Shown piece by piece: positions 1-9,916 of a stretch of DNA of 64,000 nt. The notes below the pieces were generated by a model. It had not been told where the DNA came from. It made no database searches and was given only the letters and a program-made list of their open reading frames with translations. The stretch is from Hofstenia miamia (Eukaryota; Xenacoelomorpha; Acoela; Hofsteniidae). The DNA lies in contig CABFPE010000243.1 of the NCBI GenBank assembly GCA_900660155.1, forward strand, positions 554,854-618,853, written 5' to 3'. Within the stretch, counting starts at the first letter, position 1; each line of letters begins with the position of its first letter. The position numbers and the translations under genes are program-made.

Positions 1-971
1 ATTTGCAGCTGTTTCAATTTTGTCTCCGATGTTGCACCCCACATATATTTTCGCATAGGCTCCTCAAATATCTGTATTTCACTCGGGCATATTCCTGTAA
101 GGTTTGCGAGTTCTACTATAGACATTCTTCCCATTGGGTGATGCTTTGTTATCAGCCTGCCTAGTAGTTTTTCCATTGTCTGTAGCGGTTTCTCATTTTT
201 ATCTGGCGATTCAATATTTTCAACATGTCCTTTCAACATCCAATTTTTTGTCTGCGTGTTCATTGGTGATAACACGATTTCAAACTTCTTTGCCTTTGTG
301 GGCTTTATTCTTTGGCTCCTTGTTATGGGTAGTCTGAGATCCTTATCTTCTGTGAGCAGTATTGCTAAAAGCCACGTGGACATCCTGTATCTGATCTCTG
401 GCACATTCTTTTCCTCCAATATGAGTTTACAGAAATCCTTCGTTGTGTTTAGCTCGTATGCTCGATTGATCTCTGCCAATACCATCTTCACTGTCTTGTG
501 GTATTTACATGCTGGTGCCTCTATTTTGATTTCCGGCCATGATTCGTCTATCTTCTTCTGCAATTTCATGTTGGCCCATATGTTTTGAATTTCCTTTTCT
601 CTTAGTATGTGTATAATTGTTACGTTTTCTTCGTCTAAATTTATCTCCGGGATTTTCGCTATCTGCTCCTTGTATGCCATGAGTGCTTGCGCCGTTTCCA
701 GTGTGAAATCTTCATTGAATGTCATGTGAATTGTACTTCTCATGTATGGCCTGTCGATCGTTTCGTTTAATTCTTGTGGGTAGCTGATTAATACGTTAAC
801 TTTTGGCTGATTGTCTGCATCTAATAGAATTGGCAAGATGCTCCCTTCCATTTTGGCAGTATTCCTAATTAACATTTTCGTTTCTGGAGACAATTTCTCA
901 AACGCATTGTGAAGCATTTTTGTGGTTGCCATGAAATAGGGGTGCAATGTTTCCCCGTTGATTTTAGACAT
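1..971 (-). CDS. Accessory ORF3 of element E1, N-terminal part, open to window edge
   Basis: An uninterrupted minus-strand frame of about 323 codons from an ATG at 971 to the window edge. It begins MSKINGETLHPYF, which matches the start of element B's ORF3 (MSKVGEETLHPFY) and the corresponding start in element A. A second conserved block near its end (GICPSEIQIF...RKYMWGATSETK) recurs in A (GICPTEINIL, KYMWRATS) and B (GICPSDINIF, KYMWGATAETK). It lies downstream of pol, where env would sit in errantiviruses, but no signal peptide, membrane segment or fusion peptide is visible. Function is unknown. It is visibly richer in G and C than the surrounding DNA. The SGNH-like end seen in A and B would lie beyond the left edge. 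Confidence 0.8.
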   Translation of the reverse strand, partial: MSKINGETLHPYFMATTKMLHNAFEKLSPETKMLIRNTAKMEGSILPILLDADNQPKVNVLISYPQELNETIDRPYMRSTIHMTFNEDFTLETAQALMAYKEQIAKIPEINLDEENVTIIHILREKEIQNIWANMKLQKKIDESWPEIKIEAPACKYHKTVKMVLAEINRAYELNTTKDFCKLILEEKNVPEIRYRMSTWLLAILLTEDKDLRLPITRSQRIKPTKAKKFEIVLSPMNTQTKNWMLKGHVENIESPDKNEKPLQTMEKLLGRLITKHHPMGRMSIVELANLTGICPSEIQIFEEPMRKYMWGATSETKLKQLQ

Positions 972-1127
972 TCACTTTTCTCTCTCTCTAGATCTTACCG
1001 TACGCTCTGATGTTGTTTCTGAGGAGATATCTATCTGCCTCATCTGTAAAGGCAATCTGTTGGTACTGGGCTCACAGTCCATGGGCTGTGAACCTGTGCT
1101 GCTGGTGTCAACTGTGTTGCCCTTGAA

Positions 1128-1878
1128 TCAGCTATCAGTTACAACCCGCGATACTTGACCAGCTTTGGTTCTGGTGGAGATACCTTCAGCCTTGAATCGC
1201 TTCTGGATCTCCACGGTTCTTCCACCACTCACACCTTCCCCTGGAACTCCGGTTGTTTCACTGGATGATGCTACAATCTCTCCAGCATTATCTTTCATAC
1301 ATATCCTACCTTTTTCAATTGTTCTTCCCAAGAATACTATCTTCTCTTTTAGAATGTTGTATTTGTTGCTGTTAATGCAAAGTCCTGCATTCTCTAGTGT
1401 TGTTAGAGTTCTCTCTAGTTTTTCTAGATGTTCTTGGATCATGTCACTTGTTACTATGATGTCATCTATATAGGCATTGACTCCTTCTTCTATTCTATGT
1501 GTCTTATTTTTTAGTACTTTTGTAATGTATCTCTGAAAGGTTGCTGGTGCATTACATAGTTCAAATGCCATGTATATCCATTCTTATAAACCATATGGTG
1601 CTGTTATCTTCTTCCATTTTTACCTGCCAGTAGGCTTTGCATAAGTCTAATGTTGTAAAATATTTTTGCTTGCCTGCTTAATAGAGCAAGTCCTCTATCT
1701 GTGGTAGGGAGTATGAATCTTTCTTCATTACTTCATTCAATTTATGAAAGTCTATGCATAGGCAATATTTATCCCCTTGCTTCACAAATACCATTTGTGC
1801 TGTGTATGGGCTTTCACTTGGGCAGATGATCTTGATGTTGATTAAGTCTTCTAATATGCAGTTGTATTTGTCTCTCAT
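1128..1878 (-). pseudogene. Reverse transcriptase fragment of element E1
   Basis: Minus-strand pieces carry typical Ty3/gypsy RT motifs: YCLCIDFHKLNEV and YSLPQIEDLLY (around 1680-1800), then MAFELCNAPATFQRYI, YIDDIIVTS (the YxDD catalytic box) and KIVFLGRTI. Residue order and spacing fit the fingers-palm region of gypsy RT. The leftmost part of this interval no longer looks like RT and may belong to the pol tail. Fossil; not a working gene. Confidence 0.85.
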
Positions 1879-2089
1879 CTGTTCTGACTGGCAGCTTGAT
1901 GGGTTTGTCTGTTGTTGTGACTATTCTATGTTTTTGCCCACTGCTTGCCCCATGCTTATCTCTTGGTAATTGAATATATGTTTGTGTTTTTCCAACAAAT
2001 TCCTTAGTTCCATGATTTCCTGTTCCTCCAGATGTAAGTAGTCTTCATTCTTTATTTGGGGGTGTTCTGTATATGTCTTCTTCTTCTGC

Positions 2090-2225
2090 TTTCATCCCTA
2101 TGCCCTTGAGTCAGCCTTTGGGAGTACTCATGACTTTGATGGTGTTTGTCCACTTGCCCTTGAGTCAGCCATGTGGAGTACTTTCCATTTTCATTTGCAT
2201 GTCCTTGAGTTGACCATGCAAATTA
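2090..2225 (-). repeat. LKG peptide repeat in E1, between protease and RT
   Basis: Three copies of a motif around (G/Q)-x-LKG-x-x-M, about 52-54 bp apart (cores near 2101, 2155 and 2200 on the plus strand, reading gcccttgagt or gtccttgagt). Translated in one minus-strand frame they include GQLKDMQMKM, LKGKWTN and LKGIGMK. The same peptide motif occurs many times in element A (42590-43090), there between the end of pol and ORF3. Function unknown. Confidence 0.5.
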
Positions 2226-2764
2226 CTCATTACATTGTTGTCTCCTATTGCTTTCCAGATGAGTCTAATGTTGGATTTGATGTATCTTCTGCATATCCTT
2301 ACTTGAGATTACTTTAGATTAACATTTCAATTCATAGTGTTGAGGATTGGTATTCTACCTTTTCCATTCTTGACTGTACATATGCTGGATGGCATTGATA
2401 CTCTCTTGGTGTTAATGCCTTTATTATTGTATAGCATTATGTCAGCTGTTATTGTGTGCATCTTCCATTGATATGGCTGTAGGTGAATGTCTTCCTGCAG
2501 TTCAAATTTGATTGCTTTATGTTTCCTTTGTTCCTCTTTGATTTCAATTTATTCCTCTCTCACTTTTATTGTCCTATTCATGTAGTTGATGACACATCCA
2601 TTTTTTGTCAAAAAGTCATCACCCAGTATGACCTCATATGGCAACAGATTGCTATGAGTGTCCACCACCACCAGTGATTGTTCAAATGTCATATTCACAA
2701 TTCTCATCTGTACTGTGTTTATTATTCCTTTTGTGTTGATATATTCTCCTGATGCATTGATTAA

Positions 2765-2959
2765 TCATTTATTGCAACTATTCAGATCTTCACATTTAAA
2801 ACCCAGCTTTGTCACACACTCATCTGTGATTATTGATATTGCTGCTCCAGTATTGATTGTCGCCTTCATCATTAAATCATTGATTGCTATTGTTATTGTA
2901 TTTATTGTGTTGAGCTTTGTCAGGATCATTATTGATGGACAGTTTTTATGAGTTGGCAC
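2765..2959 (-). pseudogene. Aspartic-protease-like segment of element E1
   Basis: The minus-strand segment MKATINTGAAISIITDECV lines up with the retroviral-type aspartic protease active-site region found at the same place in elements A, B and D. It lies just downstream of the gag zinc knuckle, the usual gypsy order. Short and part of a fossil. Confidence 0.65.
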
Positions 2960-2987
2960 TCTGGCTAGTTTTCTGACTCCTCATTGG

Positions 2988-4459
2988 TTAGTGATGCTTC
3001 ATCCATTTCATTTTCTGATTCCAATACATCTTTGTCATCATAATATGCTTTTTGTCTCTGATTACATTTATTTGTTTGGTGCAGTCAGGTTTTTTGTGAC
3101 CTTTCTGTCTGCAGCCATAGCACTTGACATCTTTTTCTCTTACTTTTCTAGTTTTTCCATCCTTCCCTTTGACTTTTATAATCTTTTTCAGTTTTGTGTC
3201 ATTGTAAGGTTTACTTGGAGGACGTGGTTTGAGTGCCATGTGGCTTTTTCATATATGCATATGTTATTCTCTATAGTTGCTTGTATATCAACCACCTTTT
3301 AGATCATTCTTTCTAGCTTATCGTCCTCATTGCACTTTATTTCAAAATGTGTTCTGATACTCTCTGGCATTCCCTTGCAAATATGCAAGACTAATTCGTA
3401 TTTTGAGTATCTATTTTCCCTTGAGCTCAGCATTAGTAGTCATTTGACTTGTTTTATGTAATTTCATATGTCATTGGTTTTTTTATTTTTGTTGCATTTA
3501 GCATTATTTGATATTGGTTCTTAAAACTTTCATTTTTATAATAGTTTTTGAAGTCACCTATGAGTAGTTTGTAATTCCTCTTTATTTCTGTATGTATCCA
3601 ATAGCAGGTAGTGTTGAGAAGCTGTACCTGTCAAGTATAATGGGAGTCTTGCTGCTGCTTGCTGGCTTACTTTTCTTTCTGCCATTGTTATCTTGAACAT
3701 CTGTAACCATTCAATAAATGTTGGGTTGTATCCATCTACCCTCCCATTGAATTTGGGTAGTGTTGCTTTACAGGGTATGGTGTTGTTGGTTGTCTGTTGT
3801 GGTAAGATTGAGTTTTCATACTTGGGTTTGTTGTGATTCTTTATTGTGTCTTCCTCTTGTAGTTAGGTAGTTACTGCCTTTGTAATCTCATGTATGATTT
3901 TCTGTTTCTCAGCATCTATGTCTTTGTCCAGTTCTTTGTATGTTATTCTTTTGTTACCTGGCATGTGTGGTGCTTGCAGTTTGCTCTCCTTTCTTGATAT
4001 AAATTCCATTTCATGGGTCCATATGTTCTCTTGGTTTTCTTCTTCCATTAACTGTAGAAGTCTTAGTTTATCCTTTAGTTGCTCCAGTTCTCCTGCCTGT
4101 AAATCATTGTCCTCTATTAACTGTTTGTTTTCTCTCTCTAGTTGCTGATTCTTTTCCTGCCACTGTTGATTCTGTTCCAAGAATCTTTTGTTGGACTCAG
4201 ATAATTGTTGTGTGAGGGATTTAATCTCATTTTGAAATAGTTTGCTCTACTGATCTAGTCACATTTCCATGTTTAATTTGATTTCATTCAAGATAATTTC
4301 ATTTTGTTGCTCCATCTGCTTGAATTTATCTGTTAACTGCTTGATTTTGTTCTTCAAGAGTGCTTCATTTTCTTGGCTCCTTCTTAACATGTCAATTATT
4401 TCTTGTCTCTGGGGGTGAGTGTAGAGACTGTAATTCTGTATCAGGGAATGAGTTTTCAC
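2988..4459 (-). pseudogene. Gag region of element E1 (coiled coil, capsid-like, zinc knuckle)
   Basis: The minus strand encodes, in order, a Gln/Glu/Lys-rich coiled-coil stretch (3863-4459), a capsid-like middle with LPLYLTG and LVLHICKGMPE similar to element A's gag, and a CCHC knuckle CYGCRQKGHKKPDC in 2988-3239. This is a typical Ty3/gypsy Gag: capsid assembly followed by nucleic-acid binding. The first pieces are strongly charged and probably helical. Broken, with several breaks. Confidence 0.8.
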
Positions 4460-4834
4460 CAGAATATGATGATGATCATGTCACTCTAGGGGTTACTGTC
4501 CTGGGTGCTGCTTTCTTTGTGCTGCCTTTTTTCTTTGGATATTTATTCTTTGGTTCATTGTAGCATCCTCTACCAGGCATTATTACTGTTCATCCTTTGT
4601 TACTCTATAACATTGGTTGTATATTTGCAGGTAGGGTTTTACTAACTAGATACTGTTTAGCTTTTGGATATTTCTGTTAACTTAACATAACTAGATTTAA
4701 CTTTTCACTATTTAGGTGACTAAGCCATACAGCATTTTCTCCAATGATAAATAATGGGCATGTGTTCTGAGAAGAAACAACTATCTTAACTCAGGTAAGT
4801 AAAAGAAATTCTTTTCCAAAGGTTGTTGTTCTTG

Positions 4835-4850
4835 GCTGTCATGGTCACCA
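4835..4850 (-). other. Primer-binding site of element E1
   Basis: On the minus strand TGGTGACCATGACAGC directly follows the LTR end (TTACA). It resembles the PBS of element B (TGGCGACTGTGACAGG) and of element A. The class best fits the 3' end of an animal tRNA-Arg. The tRNA assignment is from memory and not computed. Confidence 0.6.
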
Positions 4851-5118
4851 TGTAACATCCACTAGCTCAGTGTATACTCAAGACAAGACACAACTCAACT
4901 TAGTCTCTATTTTGTAAAAGTGTTTCATGAATATGCAACCAGACTTTTTACTAGCTGCTTTATTAATATTACATGTAGCCATTACCAAAATATATTGGCT
5001 TTATTAATCAGTTTAATAACTGGCAGCTGGCTAGCCTTCATTCAATAATTAATACACGCTTGGTCACTTTATCAGTCATGTTATAGTCACAAATTTTAGA
5101 TCTTAAATATTACAGATG
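4851..5118 (-). repeat. 5' LTR of element E1 (outer end uncertain)
   Basis: The inner end is fixed by the adjacent PBS: on the plus strand the LTR begins tgtaacatcc at 4851. The outer end is not fixed because the partner LTR is outside the window. A plausible terminus is ...atattaca near 5116-5118, giving TGTAA...TTACA termini, but other ACA positions downstream (near 5350) are possible. Confidence 0.4.
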
Positions 5119-5583
5119 TAATTTCTAGGTTTTGGTCATCCAACTGTATTTCAAATCTATTATAATTAATACATGTACTAAATGATTGATAGTCAATTAA
5201 ATGAGAGAAAAACTTCTATTCCTAACATAGTGCACTTTCATGACCACTACTAAACACAACTTGTTTAGCTTGACATTGTATTAAATAATCAAACCATATC
5301 AATAGAAGAATGTAAGAATTCCAAATAAAATTCTTTATCAATTGCTTACAGTGAGTTGAATCTATTTATAGTAATTTTGGAAAAGTACCTGTTGATTTCA
5401 AATTTAAACTCTTTGTCTGCCAATATGGCGGCTAAAAATAATGGAAGTGATTTTGCCCCCTCAGTTTTGCCAAAAGTATTATTATTGACAGATACTAATC
5501 TCTCATAGTTGACACTTATTTTTTTACTTGGTTGCATAATGCAATTAATCTAAACTGATTGTATAATTTTACAATATTTCTAA
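5119..5583. other. Unassigned AT-rich DNA
   Basis: It may still be partly LTR of E1. A 63-codon minus-strand frame (5346-5537) resembles nothing I know. No other signal seen. Confidence 0.3.
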
Positions 5584-6173
5584 TCATAATTCTTCTTTGA
5601 TCTTATTCTCTTTTTGATTTGACATTAGCAGCTTAGTTGATTTGGATGATGCTACATTATGACATGCTTTCCATTTAACGTCTTCCTGCTTCATGACTTC
5701 ACTGCTTTTGTTACAATATTTTGTATTTGGTTTTATGCACTTTGATTTTTGAGGAGCAAGTTTATCAAGAGCATGTCTCAGTTCCTTTATACGAAACGCC
5801 ATCATTTTGTTCATATCATTCAGTGTGTATAGATAGTTCCATGGTATATTGTCCAGTTCTTTTCTAAATCTTTCATTTGAAAAGTGCTTAAAATCTCTAT
5901 ATGATACTAATTTGTAATTTTTGATGGCAGAGCAGAAGTTTGTAATATATATGCAAAGGAAGTGGTCAGAAAATGAATTGAAAACAAATGTATTATAAAG
6001 CTCATTTTTTGAAGAACATTTGTTAATATGTAGTCAATTAATGCACTATTGCGAGTTGGTATTTCTATATTAACAATCTCTAAACTGAGGTCAACACACA
6101 TATTTCCAATGAGATTGGATCCTTTTCAATTAGCAGATTCATATTGAAATCCCCTAATGTATATATATATATA

Positions 6174-6582
6174 CAGAGGGTGTTTATAATGTCTTGTCAC
6201 CCCTAACATGATTATTATTTGATACTTACAATAGCCTTTGGGGCTTAGTTAAGAATGCTGTAATAGCACGTCATTATGAGACAGTTGAACAGCTGAATAA
6301 AAGAGTGATTGAAGCTTTTCAAGGTATATCAATGGAAGTCATGAACAATATATCTAAATGCACATGGAATAAAATTGAACAATTTCGATTATTTGATGGC
6401 ATCCACACCAATTTATTAGACTAAATGTTTTCTTTGCTTTTAATAAGAAATTCTATTCTATGTTCTTCTATTCTATTCTATACATGTCTCTTTTCTTAGC
6501 GTTTAATATTGCCTTCATCATGTTTTTGTCAAATAATAATAATTTTATGGGTGACAAGACATTATATTATAAACACCCTGGT
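6174..6582 (+). mobile_element. Deletion-derivative mariner/IS630-type element
   Basis: About 410 bp bounded by long terminal inverted repeats: left CAGAGGGTGTTTATAATG with TCTTGTCACCC following, right its near-perfect complement ending ...ttataaacaccctg. It sits between TA repeats, consistent with a TA target. The interior keeps only the C-terminal codons of a transposase, so it is a short non-autonomous derivative made by internal deletion. It lies inside LINE relic 1. Confidence 0.85.
6236..6424 (+). pseudogene. C-terminal transposase remnant within the mariner derivative
   Basis: 62 codons and a TAA stop: LWGLVKNAVIARHYETVEQ, then NKRVIEAFQGISMEVMNN, ending HTNLLD. The pattern LWG-x-VK followed by a helical tail with an evenly spaced amphipathic end is the C-terminus after the last catalytic Asp/Glu in mariner/IS630 transposases. 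No start codon or catalytic residues remain, so it cannot act by itself. Confidence 0.75.
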
Positions 6583-6603
6583 TATATATATATATATATA
6601 TAT
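6583..6603. repeat. (TA)n microsatellite
   Basis: A run of about ten TA units adjoining the right end of the mariner derivative. A shorter TA run lies just left of the element at 6158-6173, so the element probably inserted into a TA tract. Confidence 0.9.
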
Positions 6604-6846
6604 CATTTTTATTGTATTTGATCCTAAGACATTAAAAATTTCTTGGAATTGTAGTTTATGTGCTTTGATAAACTTCTGGCATTAATGTAAGCAAATTTTA
6701 AATTTGAAGAGAAATTTTTGGTAATTGGCAAAATATAACAATAAGATTCAAACAATTTATTGCTACAAGGAAAAGGTACAAAAAACTATAAACTACAAAA
6801 CTACAAAAACCTATTTACAAATATAATAAATATATATAATATAAAA

Positions 6847-6879
6847 TGTGTGTGTGTGTTGCGTGTGTGTGTGTGTGCA
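6847..6879. repeat. (TG)n microsatellite
   Basis: An imperfect TG run at the 3' end of LINE relic 2. It may have grown from the LINE tail. Confidence 0.9.
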
Positions 6880-6884
6880 TTTTA

Positions 6885-7966
6885 TACAAAATTTTAAAAT
6901 GAATGTAGTGTATTATTGTCGTTAAGTAGGCATTGTCTATTAAAGAGGAATGTTCGCAATTTCTTTTTAAATTTTTTGTATTTTTTTTCAAATTTAATTT
7001 CTCTATTTAAGTTATTCCATAATTTAGTTGCTGTGTAGTGAAAATTATTAAAATATTTATCCAAGCATAAAAATGTTTGAGAACGTTCATTTAATTTAAT
7101 ATACTGTTTTAAAAGTGAAATTGGGGCCTGGCCAAATTTGAATTTAAAAAATATTGATAACATATGCATTTGAATTTGGTAATAAGGGGATAATATTTTG
7201 TATTTTAATCGGTAATCGGATGCATTTTAAGGGACCAATTGAAAGTTTTAGACAGGAGAATGCGATGTTTTGAATTAATATTTGTAAAGAGGAATGAGCA
7301 ATATTGAAAGTGTGAAAGGCAGATTGCATTTATTAATTGTTTGTGGTACGTATTTGAAATATTTCTGAGATGATAAACCTAACTCCAGAAGCCATTTTTT
7401 AAATTTTAGCCATGAAAAATTGTTCGAAATTTAAATCATTGTCAATTTCAACACCTAAATAGTTAATAGATTCGCTTTGCTTTATTGGTACATTATTTAA
7501 TTTAAGTTCGTATTTGATATAGCAAACTTGCGTGCTTTTACTTTTACTTTGTGATACATAATTGGTGCCGCTTTATTAACTGAATTGCAAATTTCTTTTG
7601 AAATAATATTAATCATGCAAGATCCAGATTTTAATGTGTATATATAGTTGAATGATATGTTTTTCAAAAGTGTTTCCATTATTTCGTCTGAATAATTTAG
7701 ATAATCTATTGCATAAATTATTTTAAATTTATTTGCTTTGGTAGTTATATTACTTATATTTGTGCAAAGAGCATGGTCACTGAATGATTCAAACATGACG
7801 GATTTAAAAATTAAGTCGGAATTTGCTAGGAAGTAATCAATTAAATTGTTGTGTCGTGTAGGACAGTCAGTATTTACACAATGAAAATTGTATGTTGCAC
7901 AAAATGCTTTTAGCGATTTTTTTTCAAGATTATTGAAATAATTTATATTAAAGTCACCAAATATAA
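6885..7966 (-). mobile_element. LINE relic 2, endonuclease and C-terminus with RT core missing
   Basis: Minus strand, read right to left: FGDFNINYFNN at the right limit, TRHNNLIDYFLANSDL, FESFSDHALCTNISN, YIYTLKSGSCMINIISKEI and the basic linker (to about 7500). Then, without the RT core, comes SINYLGVEIDNDLNFEQ (7440-7500, the last RT block), and the C-terminal tail PISLLKQYIKLNERS and LWNNLNREIKF (6894-7169). The joining of linker to last RT block implies an internal deletion of over 1 kb. The endonuclease reading stops at a TAA repeat about 12 bp before the GDFN codons. Confidence 0.85.

Positions 7967-8007
<41 letters not shown>
7967..8007. repeat. (TAA)n microsatellite, left flank of Dong/R4-like element
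   Basis: About 13 TAA units directly abutting the first base of the element at 8008. A second TAA run (10468-10492) abuts its other end. Confidence 0.95.
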
Positions 8008-8008
<1 letters not shown>

Positions 8009-8075
8009 GGGCCCCAGTGGCCAAGGGGTAAAAGGCTAGACTGAGACCGCGAGGACCCGGGTTTGAGGCCGACCC
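8008..8075 (+). ncRNA. tRNA-like head of Dong/R4-like element
   Basis: TGGCCAAGGGG at 8018-8028 matches the Pol III A-box consensus TRGYNNARNNG at all positions. GGTTTGAGGCC at 8060-8070 matches the B-box at about 8 of 11 positions, 31 nt downstream. A D-arm-like stem (GGCC/GGCT) with an AA...GG loop can form. A full cloverleaf does not fold by eye. It may be a tRNA-derived internal promoter acquired by the element, or a structured 5' UTR such as an HDV-like ribozyme. Confidence 0.45.
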
Positions 8076-8142
8076 CCAACCTTACCTTCAATGAAAGTGA
8101 AGTGAAAAGAAAAGGCCCCGGCAGGCGTTAAATGGTCAGAGG

Positions 8143-8673
8143 GTGCGAAGAATCTCCAGACAACAGGCGAACTCAACAATCGAGAGTGTGGACTCGAGAA
8201 GTAGCAGTATAGGATCCACACAGACCAATGGACAGCAGCACAAGTGGACAGATGAGCAGAACATGATAGCATTGGAGCATTACAGAAGAAGCAGACCAGA
8301 TGAGAGGGGTTATAGGAAGAGAATGTTGGAAGCATGGAAAAAAGAAGAAACAGGATTAGAAGTTACAGAGCAGAGGCTTGCAGGTCAGGTCAGAAAGTTG
8401 AAGCTGGATGAGAAAATGGGGAAAAGGAGAGCTGAACAGACGAAGCAAAAAGAAAATGAAGAGGCAGATGTAGTAGTGGTAGAAACAGCAGAAACCATTG
8501 ATGTAGAAACAGTGACAGCAATCAAGGAAAGGATGAAGAAAGAAATAGAAGACAGAAGTAGGTTGCCAGTACCAAGAGGCATTAAGAGAAGCAAGTTAGC
8601 AGTAGAGACAGGAAAAGTTAACAAAGTGTTAGAAAGGATAGATGCTAAGAGTGTAGCAGAGATAAACAGTTAG
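8143..8673 (+). CDS. N-terminal ORF segment of Dong/R4-like LINE (Myb/SANT-like)
   Basis: 176 codons starting MRRISRQQANSTIES. Residues about 33-80 (KWTDEQNMIALEHYRRSRP, GYRKRMLEAWKK) form a tryptophan-bearing helical pattern like the Myb/SANT-type DNA-binding domain at the N-terminus of RLE-type LINE proteins, where it helps recognise the target. The rest is highly charged and helical. The product should continue into the RT, but here a TAG stop closes it, so the present frame is a broken part of a longer polyprotein. The ATG at 8143 is the first in frame after the tRNA-like head. Confidence 0.65.
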   Translation: MRRISRQQANSTIESVDSRSSSIGSTQTNGQQHKWTDEQNMIALEHYRRSRPDERGYRKRMLEAWKKEETGLEVTEQRLAGQVRKLKLDEKMGKRRAEQTKQKENEEADVVVVETAETIDVETVTAIKERMKKEIEDRSRLPVPRGIKRSKLAVETGKVNKVLERIDAKSVAEINS

Positions 8674-9916
8674 TGTATGAAGGCGCATGGGAGGTGCTGA
8701 AGAATGTAGACATGAAGAAGAAAAGACGACATGAAGATAAGGGAGACAGAATACCAGCATGGGAGAGGAGAATTGAGAATAAAGTGGCAAGGATTAAGCA
8801 GAAAATAGGAAAGATCAGGACAAGTAAGAGAGTACAGAAGGAATTCAGGGAAGAAGAAGAAGCAATCACAACTGCAAGGCTGAAGGAGGCTCTAAAGAAG
8901 AGGAAGAACTGGAAGGCGCCAGGCAGAGATGAGGTACATGGGTATTGGCTGAAGAAGTTCACAAGTGTTCATGAGAGACTAGCAGTAGCATTGGAGGAGT
9001 GGATGCCCAGAGTGGATGGTAGTGGGAAGGACATTTCTGATACAGAAGGACCCTAAGAAAGGTAGAGAGGCAAGCAATTTCAGTCCAATAACATGTCTGC
9101 CAACAACGTGGAAATTGCTAACTTCTGTGATTTCAAGTAGGCTGGCATGTTACTTAGAACAGAACAGGTTGATACCAGAGGAGCAGAAGTGATGTAGGGC
9201 AAAGATGACAGGATGCAAAGATCAGTTGTTAATAACCCAGGCAGTAGTGGAGAATTGTAGAAGAAGGAAGACAAACTTCGCAATGGCAAGGATAGACTAC
9301 AGGAAGGCGTATGACAGCATATAACATAGGTGGGTATATGAGGACGCTAGAGGCCAATGGAGTTTCATGGAAATGGGTTGAGTTCCTAAAGACGGAGATG
9401 GGAAAGTGGCAAACTGAGATAGACAGGCACAGGTTGAGGTTTAGGCGAGGCATATTTCAGGGAGACAGCTTAGCACCACTACTGTTTTTAGTTACCTTAA
9501 TCCCCATCACAGAAAAGTTAAAGGAGGCAGGTATAGGATAGTTGGAGAAGATTGGTAGAGCAGTGAGTCACCTGTGGTACATGGACGACCTGAAGATGTA
9601 TACTAGTTCAAGGAATATGTTGCAGAAGCAAGTGGAGACATTGGAGAAAGCAAGCAGAGATTCTGGGTTGGAATTTGCTTTAGAAAAGTGTGCGACAGTG
9701 ACAATGACCAGGGGCAAGTGCATAGATGGAGATGATTTGAGGACGAGCAGTGGGGATAAGATTGAAGAAGTCAAAGAGGGGTACAAGTACTTAGGTGTGA
9801 TAGAGAAAGATAGAACAGATAATGAGGACGAGGTAAAGAAAAGAATACAAGAGGAGAGTAAGAAAGGTACTACAGAAGTCAGCATTGAATGGGCAGAACA
9901 GCATAAAGGCATTTAA
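8673..9916 (+). pseudogene. Reverse transcriptase region of Dong/R4-like LINE
   Basis: Broken plus-strand frames give RT blocks in order: RKNWKAPGRDEVHGYWLKK (8900-8955), SNFSPITCLPTTWKL (9075-9115), MARIDYRKAYDSI (9283-9320, motif A with its Asp), GIFQGDSLAPLLF (9450-9490, motif B), YMDDLKMY (9578-9601, catalytic DD) and GYKYLGVIEKD (9780-9812). These are typical non-LTR RT blocks. At least four stops or frameshifts separate the pieces (for example near 9056, 9190, 9320 and 9541), so it is not functional. Confidence 0.85.

Larger units (their letters stand above)
1..4850 (-). mobile_element. Gypsy/Ty3-type LTR element E1, internal part, truncated by window edge
   Basis: Minus-strand fossil of a Ty3/gypsy element. 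From its 5' end (right) it shows a primer-binding site at about 4835-4850, gag with a coiled-coil stretch and a CCHC zinc knuckle, an aspartic-protease-like segment, RT, then an accessory ORF3 that runs off the left edge. I see no RNase H or integrase coding. Translated pieces closely resemble elements A, B and D in this window, so all four belong to one family or to sister families. It is broken, with many breaks in gag-pol, while ORF3 still reads open as far as it can be followed. The 3' LTR lies outside the window. Confidence 0.9.
5584..6760 (-). mobile_element. LINE relic 1 (APE endonuclease and linker), interrupted by a mariner derivative
   Basis: Minus-strand remains of a CR1/Jockey-type LINE. 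Right of the inserted mariner (about 6640-6730) is the endonuclease start with YINARSLSKHI (the N-x-RSL motif of APE endonucleases). Left of it is LGDFNMN at about 6150, then IPTRNSALIDYILTN and FNSFSDHFLCIYITN, the C-terminal endonuclease motifs, followed by the basic linker (KRLAPQKSK-like). RT is not present. Frames change several times and sequence between the two endonuclease parts is missing. The same LINE family recurs at least seven more times in the window. Confidence 0.75.

Noticed and set aside
134-588. Plus-strand frames in 134-588
   Set aside because: They are shadows of the minus-strand ORF3 of E1, which is conserved in other elements while these frames are not.
7967-8007. TAA, TA and LKG repeat runs as a CRISPR array
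   Set aside because: Microsatellites or peptide-coding repeats in a eukaryotic genome, without unique equal-length spacers.
8036-9289. Minus-strand frames opposite the Dong/R4-like element
   Set aside because: Ser/Leu/Phe-rich shadows of a Lys/Glu/Arg-rich coding strand; no family motifs.
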